From positions 1-9,731 of the forward strand of contig JAUVPY010000054.1 of the NCBI GenBank assembly GCA_030598425.1: a DNA stretch of 9,731 bases, read 5' to 3'. This DNA is from Anaerolineae bacterium (lineage in GTDB: Bacteria > Chloroflexota > Anaerolineae > 4572-78 > NAK82). A program made the position numbers and the translations under genes. The first letter of the stretch is position 1. Every line of letters begins with the position of its first letter. The notes under the pieces were generated by a model. That model was not told the DNA's origin. It saw nothing but the letters and a program-made list of their open reading frames with translations, and ran no database searches. This document shows positions 1 to 6,880 of this stretch, in pieces.

Positions 1-1436
1 AACGGGGGGCAGCCAGCCGGTGGATTGATTAGTTCGTACTGAGGACCTCCATCCTGGCTGTTCTCGACATCCAACAAGGGAAAATGAACCTCTCCGGCGC
101 GGAGCAGGATACGGGCCGGGTAGTCTAAACCCACAGGGAACGGAACACCTGCATTGTCCAGCCCATCCCACGCAATCTGCTGAGAGCCCGTCGATCCAAT
201 ACCGATCAAAGTGGCATTGTTAGGATTGTTGGGGTCAAAATCGACGCGGTCTTGGCTGATGACGAGCTGATATATACCGTCGACATTAACGGCAAGGTCA
301 AAAGTCCCACCCACGTTAACCAGGGTATTGTTGTCAAACAATACACCATTGAAGACAAATGAATCTATCGAAGGGGCGACAGGATCCGCCAAAGGATTGA
401 TGGCCAACCTGGCCTCAACGCTAGGTTCGTTGAAGAAAAGATGGTGGGTTGGCTCTGCAAGTGACACACCGCCTACCAGTGCATTCAGTTGGTTTTGCTC
501 TTGAACCGGGAGGGTCGGGTCGGCCAGCACGTCGTGGAGCAGGGGTGTCGCGCCGTCGCTATCGAAAAATCCAACGTTATTGGAATAGAGGACAAACCCG
601 TAAGGGTCGAGCCCCCGCAGACCGACCTCGTAGATATAGGCGTCTGTGGTGAGAGCGAAGAACGTCGAATCCATGGGGCGGCTGGTACTTCCGGTAATCA
701 TGGACAGGTAGTCGGCAAAGAGCCGCCCGGTGATGTCCGCAGTTGAGGTGAGGGAACTGCGCACGGTCACATCCCAGGCAGAGACGCTGGTTTCCTGGCT
801 GGCGTCGAAATTCTGTGGGCTGGCCAGATCAATCTCGCCGGTACAGCCGGTCGACCAAGCGCATTCAAAATTGGTATTGCCAGCCGGGCCCATAAAGACC
901 ACGTAGTAAATGTTGTCTGCTGAGCCGCCAACTGGGACATCGTAGTAACACGGCACGAAGCCGCCGGGGTTACCGCCGCCGGGAACCGTATCGGGACCAG
1001 CCAACTCCAGAGCGCGGCTGGTAATCTGTCCTTGCCCGGGTAGACCACCTGGCCCGGTCCGTTGGGCCTCACAACTGAAATCAGGGGGGCCGGCTACGGT
1101 TTCATTGCCGATACTCCCCGTCACCTGATCGCTGCTATACAGCGCTATGTCAGCGGCGCCGATGCCCACCCCACTGGAGCCCAGCAGCATGACCTCCCCA
1201 GGCTCGGCGTAGACCTGGAGCAAGCTGCGGCGGAGCACGAAATTGGGGCCAAAGTAACTGGTGCGCCACTCCAGGTTTGCCCGAAAACCGGTGGCACCAC
1301 TAGGGTACAAGTCACGACTGCCTTCAGCGTGGGCAACCGGGGCCAATAACGAGCCGCTTGTAGCCAGAACGAACAGGGCAAGCAGCGCAGCCATAAGCAG
1401 CCTGCCCAATTTTGATGATACACGCGCGGGTTTCAT
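1..1436 (-). CDS. Large secreted cell-surface protein, N-terminal part (3' end outside window)
   Basis: I translated the minus strand from an ATG at 1436 and found it open for 478 codons to the window edge, so the C-terminus is missing. Residues 1-37 are a clear Sec signal peptide: basic Lys/Arg residues, a hydrophobic LLMAALLALFVLA core, and cleavage probably after AHA. The mature part begins EGSRDLYPSG and is rich in Gly, Asp, Asn, Thr and Ser with almost no Lys, as in extracellular beta-rich proteins. A few Cys (for example FECAWSTGC near residue 185) could form disulfides. From about residue 355 there is a FlgD/Ig-like pattern (DGIYQLVIS, QIAWDGLDNAG, then HFPLLDVENSQ) of the kind I associate with large surface adhesins. 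GAGGG lies just upstream of the start, and a promoter is at 1512-1540. No enzymatic motif was recognised. Function is probably surface or S-layer/adhesin-like (inference); a link to the adjacent glycan genes is possible but unproven. Confidence 0.8.
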   Translation of the reverse strand, partial: MKPARVSSKLGRLLMAALLALFVLATSGSLLAPVAHAEGSRDLYPSGATGFRANLEWRTSYFGPNFVLRRSLLQVYAEPGEVMLLGSSGVGIGAADIALYSSDQVTGSIGNETVAGPPDFSCEAQRTGPGGLPGQGQITSRALELAGPDTVPGGGNPGGFVPCYYDVPVGGSADNIYYVVFMGPAGNTNFECAWSTGCTGEIDLASPQNFDASQETSVSAWDVTVRSSLTSTADITGRLFADYLSMITGSTSRPMDSTFFALTTDAYIYEVGLRGLDPYGFVLYSNNVGFFDSDGATPLLHDVLADPTLPVQEQNQLNALVGGVSLAEPTHHLFFNEPSVEARLAINPLADPVAPSIDSFVFNGVLFDNNTLVNVGGTFDLAVNVDGIYQLVISQDRVDFDPNNPNNATLIGIGSTGSQQIAWDGLDNAGVPFPVGLDYPARILLRAGEVHFPLLDVENSQDGGPQYELINPPAGCPP

Positions 1437-1511
1437 CTTCTCCCTCTCTTTCTGGTTGATGAATGAGACAATCTCCTTAGGCCAAAGTATGGCTGATAGG
1501 CAACATATCAT

Positions 1512-1540
1512 ATTATACAGTATTTTGCTAAAAAACACAA
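1512..1540 (-). promoter_or_regulatory. Sigma70-type promoter of the secreted surface protein
   Basis: Read on the minus strand, a perfect TATAAT (1517-1512) lies exactly 17 bases after TTGTGT (1540-1535). The spacer and flanks are very AT-rich, in contrast to the surrounding DNA. The -35 box matches only TTG of TTGACA. Initiation would fall near 1505, giving an untranslated leader of about 70 bases before the ATG at 1436. The surface protein therefore probably has its own transcript rather than depending on the glycan operon upstream. Confidence 0.6.
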
Positions 1541-1586
1541 ATTAGATAGTCTCCCTCTTAGGTGTTGTTGACGAATATCGCTCATA

Positions 1587-1660
1587 TTTCACCGCCAAGA
1601 CGCAAAGAACGCAAAGAAAAACTCAAAAAACTTGGCGACCTTTGCGCCTTGGCGGTGAAA
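1587..1660. repeat. Palindromic intergenic repeat (MITE-like, CACCGCCAAGACGCAAAG type)
   Basis: Two 21-base arms, 1587-1607 and 1640-1660, are inverted copies differing at one position, separated by 32 bases. The left arm begins TTTCACCGCCAAG. A 9-base unit, ACGCAAAGA, is repeated in tandem at 1600-1608 and 1609-1617. A second, weaker inverted match flanks the core: GTGTTGTTGACGAA near 1563 against TTCGCCCACCAACAC near 1670. The palindrome thus extends over about 1557-1690. Similar CGCCAAG/GCAAAG palindromes recur in the intergenic regions of many environmental bacteria. It sits between the methyltransferase stop and the promoter of the surface protein. There is no T-tract, so it is not a canonical intrinsic terminator, though it could slow or end transcription. 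Confidence 0.75.
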
Positions 1661-1715
1661 AAGCGCCGAGTTCGCCCACCAACACTTAACAGGGGCACTA
1701 CCGCAAATTATGATA

Positions 1716-2426
1716 TCAGGAAAGCGTGACAACAGCCAAGCCACGCCCCGCGTCGACCAGATTGACTCGGATGCCAGTTTCCTCTGCCCATCGTCTCAGC
1801 ACCTGCGCTTCACCCTGGCGTGATGCATCATCGAACAGAATAACACAGTCTGGAGCCAGGTGTTCGCCCATTATGGGCAGCAGCCCGTAACGTCCGCCCG
1901 GTGTGGTTCCTGGCGGCCCATCGCAAACAACAAGACGAAAGTCCTTGGGCATACGCTCTAGAGGTGGTGCGTACCACGAATAAGCGTCGTAATTCCTCAG
2001 CGGCGCCAGGCACAGTTCGACATTTTCTATTCGGCATTTCTGGAGCGACATTGCCACGCGATCATGCCATCTTGGAAGATGTTCCAACGACCACACTCTG
2101 AGGCCTCGCCTTTGGGTGAGCAGTCCCAGAAGAAGCGTTGAAAGTCCGCTGCCACACTCCAGAACGGGCCCTTCAGCGCTGGCAGCCAGGTGGGACAGCT
2201 CCTCCAGGTAATCCAAGGTAGCCGTGTATAGAGGATTTCTCCAAGCGCGCCTCATCGCGTCAAGAGTTTTTCGGTCGAGACCTTGTCCCTCTGCCAGAGT
2301 AGCAATTTGACGGCTCGTGCGCCACAGTACGAACTGAAAATAGACCTCACCAAGGAAGTGTTTCAGGCGCGGCGGAAGCCCCATCCCTCTCGCGAGTTGT
2401 TCCGCGGAATCGACCAGATTGTTCAT
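1716..2426 (-). CDS. Class I SAM-dependent methyltransferase
   Basis: This 236-residue protein is predicted to transfer a methyl group from S-adenosylmethionine, and in this setting most likely O-methylates a sugar or acyl group of the glycan (inference). The Rossmann SAM-binding loop is visible as VLECGSGLSTLLLG (about residues 88-101). An acidic strand-2 residue occurs in VWSLEHLPRW (about 115). LVVCDGPPGTTPGGRYGLLP (165-184) and VILFDDASRQGE (195-206) match the later core strands of the Methyltransf_24-like group. The N-terminal 60 residues are helical and could bind substrate. I chose the ATG at 2426 because AGGAG at 2435-2439 lies 8 bases upstream; the ATG two codons earlier would leave only 2 bases. 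It is the last gene of the cluster and follows the GT2 stop by 15 bases, so translation is probably coupled. The acceptor cannot be read from sequence. Confidence 0.8.
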   Translation of the reverse strand: MNNLVDSAEQLARGMGLPPRLKHFLGEVYFQFVLWRTSRQIATLAEGQGLDRKTLDAMRRAWRNPLYTATLDYLEELSHLAASAEGPVLECGSGLSTLLLGLLTQRRGLRVWSLEHLPRWHDRVAMSLQKCRIENVELCLAPLRNYDAYSWYAPPLERMPKDFRLVVCDGPPGTTPGGRYGLLPIMGEHLAPDCVILFDDASRQGEAQVLRRWAEETGIRVNLVDAGRGLAVVTLS

Positions 2427-2434
2427 AATCATCG

Positions 2435-2439
2435 CTCCT
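2435..2439 (-). promoter_or_regulatory. Ribosome binding site deciding the methyltransferase start
   Basis: AGGAG on the minus strand lies 8 bases before the ATG at 2426 and only 2 bases before the upstream ATG at 2432. The spacing favours the shorter protein. The site begins 2 bases after the stop of the preceding glycosyltransferase gene, as expected for coupled translation. Confidence 0.6.
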
Positions 2440-2441
2440 TT

Positions 2442-3494
2442 TCAAGGGGGGACTTCTCGAACCTTACTTCCGAACAACCACTTGTTTCCTTTTCTGGCCG
2501 CGGTTAACCTCCCATAGTAGAAACTAACGCTTCCCACCATTGTAAAGACAGGGGTCTTTATGTACAAAGCATCGGAAGGACAATGCAATAAGGTCCGCAG
2601 CAGGCGAACACCGATATTGAGCAACTGCCTTACTATCGATAGGCCAATCAAGATCAGGCTCTCAGTCCCCATCTGAAGGGCAACCCGGCGATGGTCAGCT
2701 CCATACTTGGACGTCTGATGAAGTACCTGCAGGCCATAGCCCCAACCGTTCTTGTGAAACTGCTGGGCCATGCCAGGCAGGTCAAAACGATGCTGATGAT
2801 AGATGATAGCCTCTGGAACGATTTTGATCTGCCAGTTGGTCTGCAACTGTACGCGCCACGCAAATTCCACATCGCCGCCACTGGTAAAACGCACGTCAAA
2901 ATAGCCAATCTCGTCAAAAGCCCGTCGTCGGTAGGCGACGTTCGCCGTGGGTGGGTTAACCAGGTCAGACGGCAGTGAAATGTGATCACGGTAGTCGAGC
3001 AACTTGAAACGGCTACAGATAAGCTCTCCTGGAGACTGCGGAGCCAGTAACGGCTGGCGCATAAAGTCGGACGTGAAGCCACCGGCATCAGTAGTGGCTA
3101 GGTGGCGTTGTACATCAGAACGTGGCGGAAAAGCTTCGAAGCCTCCAGCAAAGCCCCCCCACTGAGGATCTTTATAGTCGGCAAGCAAATGCTGGAGCCA
3201 ATCTGGGTGGGCAGCACAGTCGGCATCGGTAAAGGCAACGATATCCCCCTTAGCTGCTCTGACTCCTCGATTGCGCGCCGCATAGGAGCTCTGTATCTGG
3301 CGCTCTTGAAGCAGCCGTACTGGATACTTCTGCACCCGTTGCGGCGTATCGTCCGTCGAATTGTTGTCTACGACGATAATCTCGTACCGTGCACGCGGAT
3401 AGTTGAGAGCCAATAACGATTGCAACAGGTCACCAATTGTGTGGCTACCATTAAACACAGGCACGACTATTGAAACGAAAGGCCAGTCAGTCAT
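2442..3494 (-). CDS. Family 2 glycosyltransferase (GT-A fold)
   Basis: This 350-residue protein should transfer a sugar from a nucleotide-sugar donor with inversion, at the cytoplasmic side of the membrane. The GT2 signature runs from FVSIVVPVFNGSHTI (residues 6-20) through VVDNNSTDDT (41-50) and ARNRGVRAAKGDIVAFTDAD (73-92). D90-A-D92 is the metal/nucleotide DxD motif. TANVAYRRRAFDEIGYFD (183-200) and GGDVEFAWR (206-214) form the acceptor side, with Asp208/Glu210 near the expected catalytic base. The C-terminal third carries hydrophobic, basic stretches (LILIGLSIVRQLLNIGVRLL, 280-299) that may lie on the membrane, although no clear multi-span domain is seen. The length is usual for the family. 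The gene sits 30 bases after the sulfotransferase and has only a weak ribosome binding site, so it probably depends on upstream translation. Sugar specificity cannot be told. Confidence 0.9.
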   Translation of the reverse strand: MTDWPFVSIVVPVFNGSHTIGDLLQSLLALNYPRARYEIIVVDNNSTDDTPQRVQKYPVRLLQERQIQSSYAARNRGVRAAKGDIVAFTDADCAAHPDWLQHLLADYKDPQWGGFAGGFEAFPPRSDVQRHLATTDAGGFTSDFMRQPLLAPQSPGELICSRFKLLDYRDHISLPSDLVNPPTANVAYRRRAFDEIGYFDVRFTSGGDVEFAWRVQLQTNWQIKIVPEAIIYHQHRFDLPGMAQQFHKNGWGYGLQVLHQTSKYGADHRRVALQMGTESLILIGLSIVRQLLNIGVRLLRTLLHCPSDALYIKTPVFTMVGSVSFYYGRLTAARKGNKWLFGSKVREVPP

Positions 3495-3524
3495 GTCTGC
3501 TAATCACTTTGATCATCAGACGTC

Positions 3525-4538
3525 CTACTGTGGATAACCCTTGCGTAGGGTTTGGGTCAAGCTGTTTTTGTCCGCAAAGATTCGCCCTATCAGCCAAGCC
3601 TTGATACCATCGGGAAGATTTCCAAAGACGTGCAGTCGCACTGTTTCTCTCAACCCCCACTTTACGTCCATCAAGTGATTCCAAACCAGCCACCAGCGCC
3701 GATTTGTCGAGTATCGCTTCTCCTGGTAGCCGAGCGGCGCCAAATACGGTCCTGCAATCCAGTTAAATCGCTCGTGCAGGGCACGGTCCCAATGATCCCA
3801 ACGGTTGATAGGATTGAACCCCGACCATTTCTCGACCGGTTGCCAATGCACCGCGTCCTCTCCCCGGTCGCGCAACTCAGAGGATCCTTTGACCGGCAAG
3901 CTCGCTGCAGCATCAAAGTCGTAAGCATCGGCACCTAGGCCAAGAAAGGCAAAAATCCTGAGCAACTCCTCCTGCATATTCACATAAAGATCCTCATATC
4001 TCACGATCAAGTACTTGGAATTCGAGTCTCTATGTGACTGATCAAAGCGAACGATGGTCTGGGCGGCTTTGGCCCAATGTCGCATCATTGTTTCGTAATT
4101 GGCACCAAAACTCTTGACACTCGACTCGACCACGGCACGCCCGTCGCGGACCAGGATTAGCAAATGAGCGCGTGGAAAGAGCTCAAAGAATAATTCCAGG
4201 TTGCGGACACTGGGCGTCCTTGTGATTATCCTTTTTCGTGTTCGGGCATCATCATCACCAACTCGCCAGGTAACAAACGAGATCAGACCTTTCCCAAGGC
4301 ACTGACGAAGTATGTCCTGATTAACTTCGACCCCCCAATGGGACCTCCAATTCGCAGCAACAGAAGCCACGTATTCAACAAGCAAATCAGCGCAATGCAC
4401 CAGGAAATCCTCTGGAACGGGCGTAGGAACGTCACAGTCAGGGTGCAGACTAAGAAGATCATACAAGAAATTTGTTCCACTGCGCATCAGGATTCCCAAC
4501 ATAAAGATGGGATCCGGACACAAATCAGGATGGGACAT
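3525..4538 (-). CDS. PAPS-dependent sulfotransferase family protein
   Basis: This 337-residue protein is predicted to move a sulfuryl group from PAPS to a hydroxyl (or amino) group of a carbohydrate or lipid. The 5'-phosphosulfate loop is seen near the N-terminus as GILMRSGTNFLYDLL (about residues 15-29). The 3'-phosphate site is LILVRDGRAVVESS (about 127-140), with Arg131 and the Ser pair at 139-140 as binding residues. Between them, RTPSVRNLELFFELFPRAHL is the usual lead-in to that strand. IVRYEDLY (about 179-186) is the conserved RYEDL element. The ATG at 4538 is chosen over the GTG three codons earlier because GAGGTGA (4544-4550) overlaps that GTG and is well spaced for the ATG. With two glycosyltransferases around it, a glycan substrate is most likely (inference). 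No PAPS-synthesis genes are visible, so donor supply must come from elsewhere. Confidence 0.88.
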   Translation of the reverse strand: MSHPDLCPDPIFMLGILMRSGTNFLYDLLSLHPDCDVPTPVPEDFLVHCADLLVEYVASVAANWRSHWGVEVNQDILRQCLGKGLISFVTWRVGDDDARTRKRIITRTPSVRNLELFFELFPRAHLLILVRDGRAVVESSVKSFGANYETMMRHWAKAAQTIVRFDQSHRDSNSKYLIVRYEDLYVNMQEELLRIFAFLGLGADAYDFDAAASLPVKGSSELRDRGEDAVHWQPVEKWSGFNPINRWDHWDRALHERFNWIAGPYLAPLGYQEKRYSTNRRWWLVWNHLMDVKWGLRETVRLHVFGNLPDGIKAWLIGRIFADKNSLTQTLRKGYPQ

Positions 4539-4543
4539 AGAAG

Positions 4544-4550
4544 TCACCTC
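4544..4550 (-). promoter_or_regulatory. Ribosome binding site deciding the sulfotransferase start
   Basis: GAGGTGA on the minus strand is a strong Shine-Dalgarno match 5 bases before the ATG at 4538. The in-frame GTG at 4547 lies inside this element and is therefore unlikely to be the start. Confidence 0.6.
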
Positions 4551-4591
4551 AGATTACACTCCGCGCACGACGACAGACTGCTTCGGCCTGG

Positions 4592-5689
4592 CTAAAAGGA
4601 CTCATAATCGGCCAAAGTGACAAACCACTCTCGGGCTGACAACGAACTCAAGTCCCTCTCATCGGACCTGTGAATAACGAAAGCAAAACGAAAAGCTCGT
4701 GGTGCAAGGGGCTGAGGCAAACGCGCGTATCCAGCCCGGCGCAGGATGCGCTGCTCCACCGCCAAAGGCATCATCGGTCCAGCTCCAAGAGACATCTCTT
4801 GTGCACGGAAGTAGGTCTCTGCTTCCGCCATCAAGTACCCACCAGCCGTTTCCCCTAAGACGCCACCGGTAACCAGAAAATCCATAATGAGCCCGGTCTT
4901 GACGCCGCGAATGTTCGAGCAGCGTAGAACCGCATAGCCCAACATTTCCTCTCGTGCCCTTGCCACCAAGATGTGGTAACGACGCCCCGAAACCTCGGCG
5001 AAGCGCCATGCCAGGAAAGCCCGATCTCGGATAACCATGACCGGATACTTATCCCGGACTTTGAGCCAGAATCTATCAAAGTCTGGCGTGCACCGATCAA
5101 CAGCCTCTATTGTGATATTCCTGTCGGAAGACTTCGACCGCTGGCGAAATAAGAAAGGTGACACTACGCGACCGGTCCTGCCAATGATGAGGTTTTTCCA
5201 CTTGCTGTCAAAATACGTTTGGGCTAAGGACTCAAAATTGAACGGCTTGACAAACAACGGAATCGTAAAAACAGCTTGAGGGGTCTGTTTTCGTTGTCGC
5301 TGGAATGTCTCCTCTGAGACAAAGCTAAAGTGCAGAGAGATACCGTTGTCTGTGATGGCCCGCTGAAATCTACGTATCAACTTGGTATAGGCAAAGCTGC
5401 TTCGATGGTCGGAACGAATGAACAGATTGGTTCCAGTGGCTGCGGAATAGTCTTGGCCTCTCAGCCGCAGGCGGAGCGGCACCACCCAGATAAAGCCGAC
5501 TACCTCATCACGGTCATCCCGTACTGTGACAACGATTGCCTGCCCAGCAGGATTCTGGTCATGGCGCCATGCGAAGTCGGCATCAGTCGCCAGAATATCA
5601 TCCGGCCCATATTCTAGCCTGTTGAGCTCAAGTATCCTGTCCTTGTCCTCCTCTCGAAGGAGGCCGGCTGTGACTCGGTTGGGCTTCAT
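4592..5689 (-). CDS. GNAT-like acyltransferase of the glycan cluster
   Basis: This 365-residue protein looks like a double GNAT-fold acyltransferase. The N-terminal half starts LLREEDKDRILELNRLEYG (10-28) and continues DEVVGFIWVVPLRLRLRGQD (61-80), the strand pair typical of GNAT domains. The second half has VIRDRAFLAWRFAEVSGRRY (219-238), a motif common in acyltransferases of exopolysaccharide clusters, then ILVARAREEMLGYAVLR (240-256) and IMDFLVTGG (268-276). It ends with EWFVTLADYESF, similar to C-termini of related proteins as I recall them. Family knowledge suggests acyl transfer from CoA or from an acyl carrier protein to an amino or hydroxyl group; an ACP is encoded two genes upstream, so it is a candidate donor (inference). 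The ATG at 5689 is the only usable start before an upstream in-frame stop, but it has no good ribosome binding site. The spacer to the upstream GT2 is 63 bases, unusually long for this operon. Confidence 0.72.
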   Translation of the reverse strand: MKPNRVTAGLLREEDKDRILELNRLEYGPDDILATDADFAWRHDQNPAGQAIVVTVRDDRDEVVGFIWVVPLRLRLRGQDYSAATGTNLFIRSDHRSSFAYTKLIRRFQRAITDNGISLHFSFVSEETFQRQRKQTPQAVFTIPLFVKPFNFESLAQTYFDSKWKNLIIGRTGRVVSPFLFRQRSKSSDRNITIEAVDRCTPDFDRFWLKVRDKYPVMVIRDRAFLAWRFAEVSGRRYHILVARAREEMLGYAVLRCSNIRGVKTGLIMDFLVTGGVLGETAGGYLMAEAETYFRAQEMSLGAGPMMPLAVEQRILRRAGYARLPQPLAPRAFRFAFVIHRSDERDLSSLSAREWFVTLADYESF

Positions 5690-5752
5690 TAATAAGTAAG
5701 CGAATTGCCTCTTCGCGCCGCCGAAGCAGATCCTGAAATCCCTGATTCATCC

Positions 5753-6586
5753 TCAGCGGCGGGGAACGGGCCCCCAATAGATCTCGTCTTCGGTAATATT
5801 CGCGATTTGGGGCAGAATATCGACCCACTTATCCCTGAATCGCATCCCTTGTCGTACTGTCAATCGCGCAAATGGGTGTTCCTCTAAGGCGCGAGTGGTC
5901 ACGTTTTCGATATGTTTGATCCTGACGCTACGGTCGCAAAGGATTCTCCAACCAGCGAGGCCAAGCCTAACGCAGAAGTCAACGTCCTCATATTGCACTG
6001 GATAGAATTCATCGGACAGCAGGCCCACCATCTGTTGCGCTTCCTTGCGCACCAGCCAGCAAGCAGACGGCGAGGCGACCACTTCACACAAGGTAGCAGG
6101 AACATGCTCCACGTGTTCGCCCCGGCCCAAATAACCAACCCGCCCTCGATCCGTAAGGCCAATACCTGCGCCCTGCACTATGTCTGGAAAGTCCGCAAAC
6201 ACGAGCATCGGCCCGACGATGCCGACTTGAGCATCATCGTCCATCCCCTGCCATAGCGCGTCCAGCCACCAAGAGTCATTCGGCAGGATGACGTCGTTAT
6301 CCAATATGAGGATTCTATCGTATGCTGCCAGTTTGTAGGCCAGGTTGCGCCCACCATTGGCCCCCAGATTGCGGGACGAGGCCACAAACAGGATTTCGGC
6401 GAAGTGATCTTTGTTTGCCTTAAACCAGTCGAATAGTTGTTGAAGCTGATCATCGCGAGAGCCATTGTCTACAAAGATCAACTGAATTGCCCAGTCTTCC
6501 TCTGAAAGGCGCGCCAGCCTGTCAAGAATATCGATTGTCAGCTGCGCTTCGTTGATGTTCAACAGACTGGCGGTCAGATTAGGCAC
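5753..6586 (-). CDS. Family 2 glycosyltransferase (rhamnosyltransferase-like GT2)
   Basis: This 277-residue protein starts with a GTG at 6586, only 3 bases after the acyl carrier protein stop; GAGAG lies 8 bases upstream. GT2 motifs are LIFVDNGSRDD (36-46), NLGANGGRNLAYKL (73-86), ILILDNDVILP (92-102, with D96-N-D98 as the DxD), PSACWLVRKEA (173-183) and YEDVDFCVRLGLAGW (199-213), where the ED pair is the probable catalytic base region. His225 in IKHIENVTT is the usual conserved C-terminal His. The VGIVGPMLVF and GRVGYLGRGE segments resemble rhamnosyl-type GT2 enzymes, but the sugar cannot be assigned. The protein is soluble with no transmembrane segment and is shorter than the other GT2 of the cluster. 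It probably adds one residue to a lipid-linked or ACP-linked acceptor on the cytoplasmic side (inference). Its position directly after FkbH and the ACP is notable. Confidence 0.88.
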   Translation of the reverse strand: MPNLTASLLNINEAQLTIDILDRLARLSEEDWAIQLIFVDNGSRDDQLQQLFDWFKANKDHFAEILFVASSRNLGANGGRNLAYKLAAYDRILILDNDVILPNDSWWLDALWQGMDDDAQVGIVGPMLVFADFPDIVQGAGIGLTDRGRVGYLGRGEHVEHVPATLCEVVASPSACWLVRKEAQQMVGLLSDEFYPVQYEDVDFCVRLGLAGWRILCDRSVRIKHIENVTTRALEEHPFARLTVRQGMRFRDKWVDILPQIANITEDEIYWGPVPRR

Positions 6587-6589
6587 TGG

Positions 6590-6859
6590 TCAATCTCTCT
6601 GGTCTAATCGATCCTGCACGTAGGATACGATGGTATTCACAGAGTGGAAAATGTCGGGGTCCAAATCTTGATCAGGGATGCTGAGCTCAAAAGTATCCTC
6701 AAGCAAAAGCACCAACTCCATCAAGGAGAAAGAATCAAAGCCCGCTTGACTGGAGAAGAGCGGGTCATCTGGCCTGACACTACCTGGCTTCTTCCCCAAT
6801 GTGGAGGCTACTAACCGGGCTACGGTATCCTCCACATCTCCTGCTTGTCTCGACGTCAT
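6590..6859 (-). CDS. Stand-alone acyl carrier protein
   Basis: The protein is a small acidic four-helix carrier of 89 residues from the ATG at 6859; a TTG at 6880, directly after the FkbH stop, would give 96. The attachment motif is GFDSFSLMEL, in which the Ser of DSF (residue 43 from the ATG) should carry 4'-phosphopantetheine. LEDTFELSIPDQDL follows, the conserved helix 2-loop of the PP-binding family, then SVNTIVSYV for helix 4. Neither start has a strong ribosome binding site, and the domain is complete from both. It lies directly behind the FkbH-like gene and 3 bases before a glycosyltransferase. In known pathways FkbH-type enzymes load a glyceryl unit on just such discrete carriers, so this is its likely partner (inference). 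It is not the housekeeping fatty-acid ACP, because no fab genes surround it and the motif is DSF rather than DSL. Confidence 0.9.
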   Translation of the reverse strand: MTSRQAGDVEDTVARLVASTLGKKPGSVRPDDPLFSSQAGFDSFSLMELVLLLEDTFELSIPDQDLDPDIFHSVNTIVSYVQDRLDQRD

Positions 6860-6880
6860 TCTCTGGCTATTCTGCTGCAA

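Noticed and set aside
1145..1423. Minus-strand ORFs of 92 and 101 codons inside the surface protein region (also 767-1072)
   Set aside because: They are other-frame readings of the longer open frame that starts at 1436 with a signal peptide and continues to the window edge.
1587..1660. Palindrome read as an intrinsic terminator or as a CRISPR-like repeat
   Set aside because: No T-tract follows on either strand in the right place, and there is only one inverted pair with no regularly spaced direct repeats and spacers.
5753..6586. Gene-specific naming of the GT2 enzyme (for example as a particular rhamnosyltransferase)
   Set aside because: Only family motifs are visible; donor and acceptor specificity cannot be read from them.
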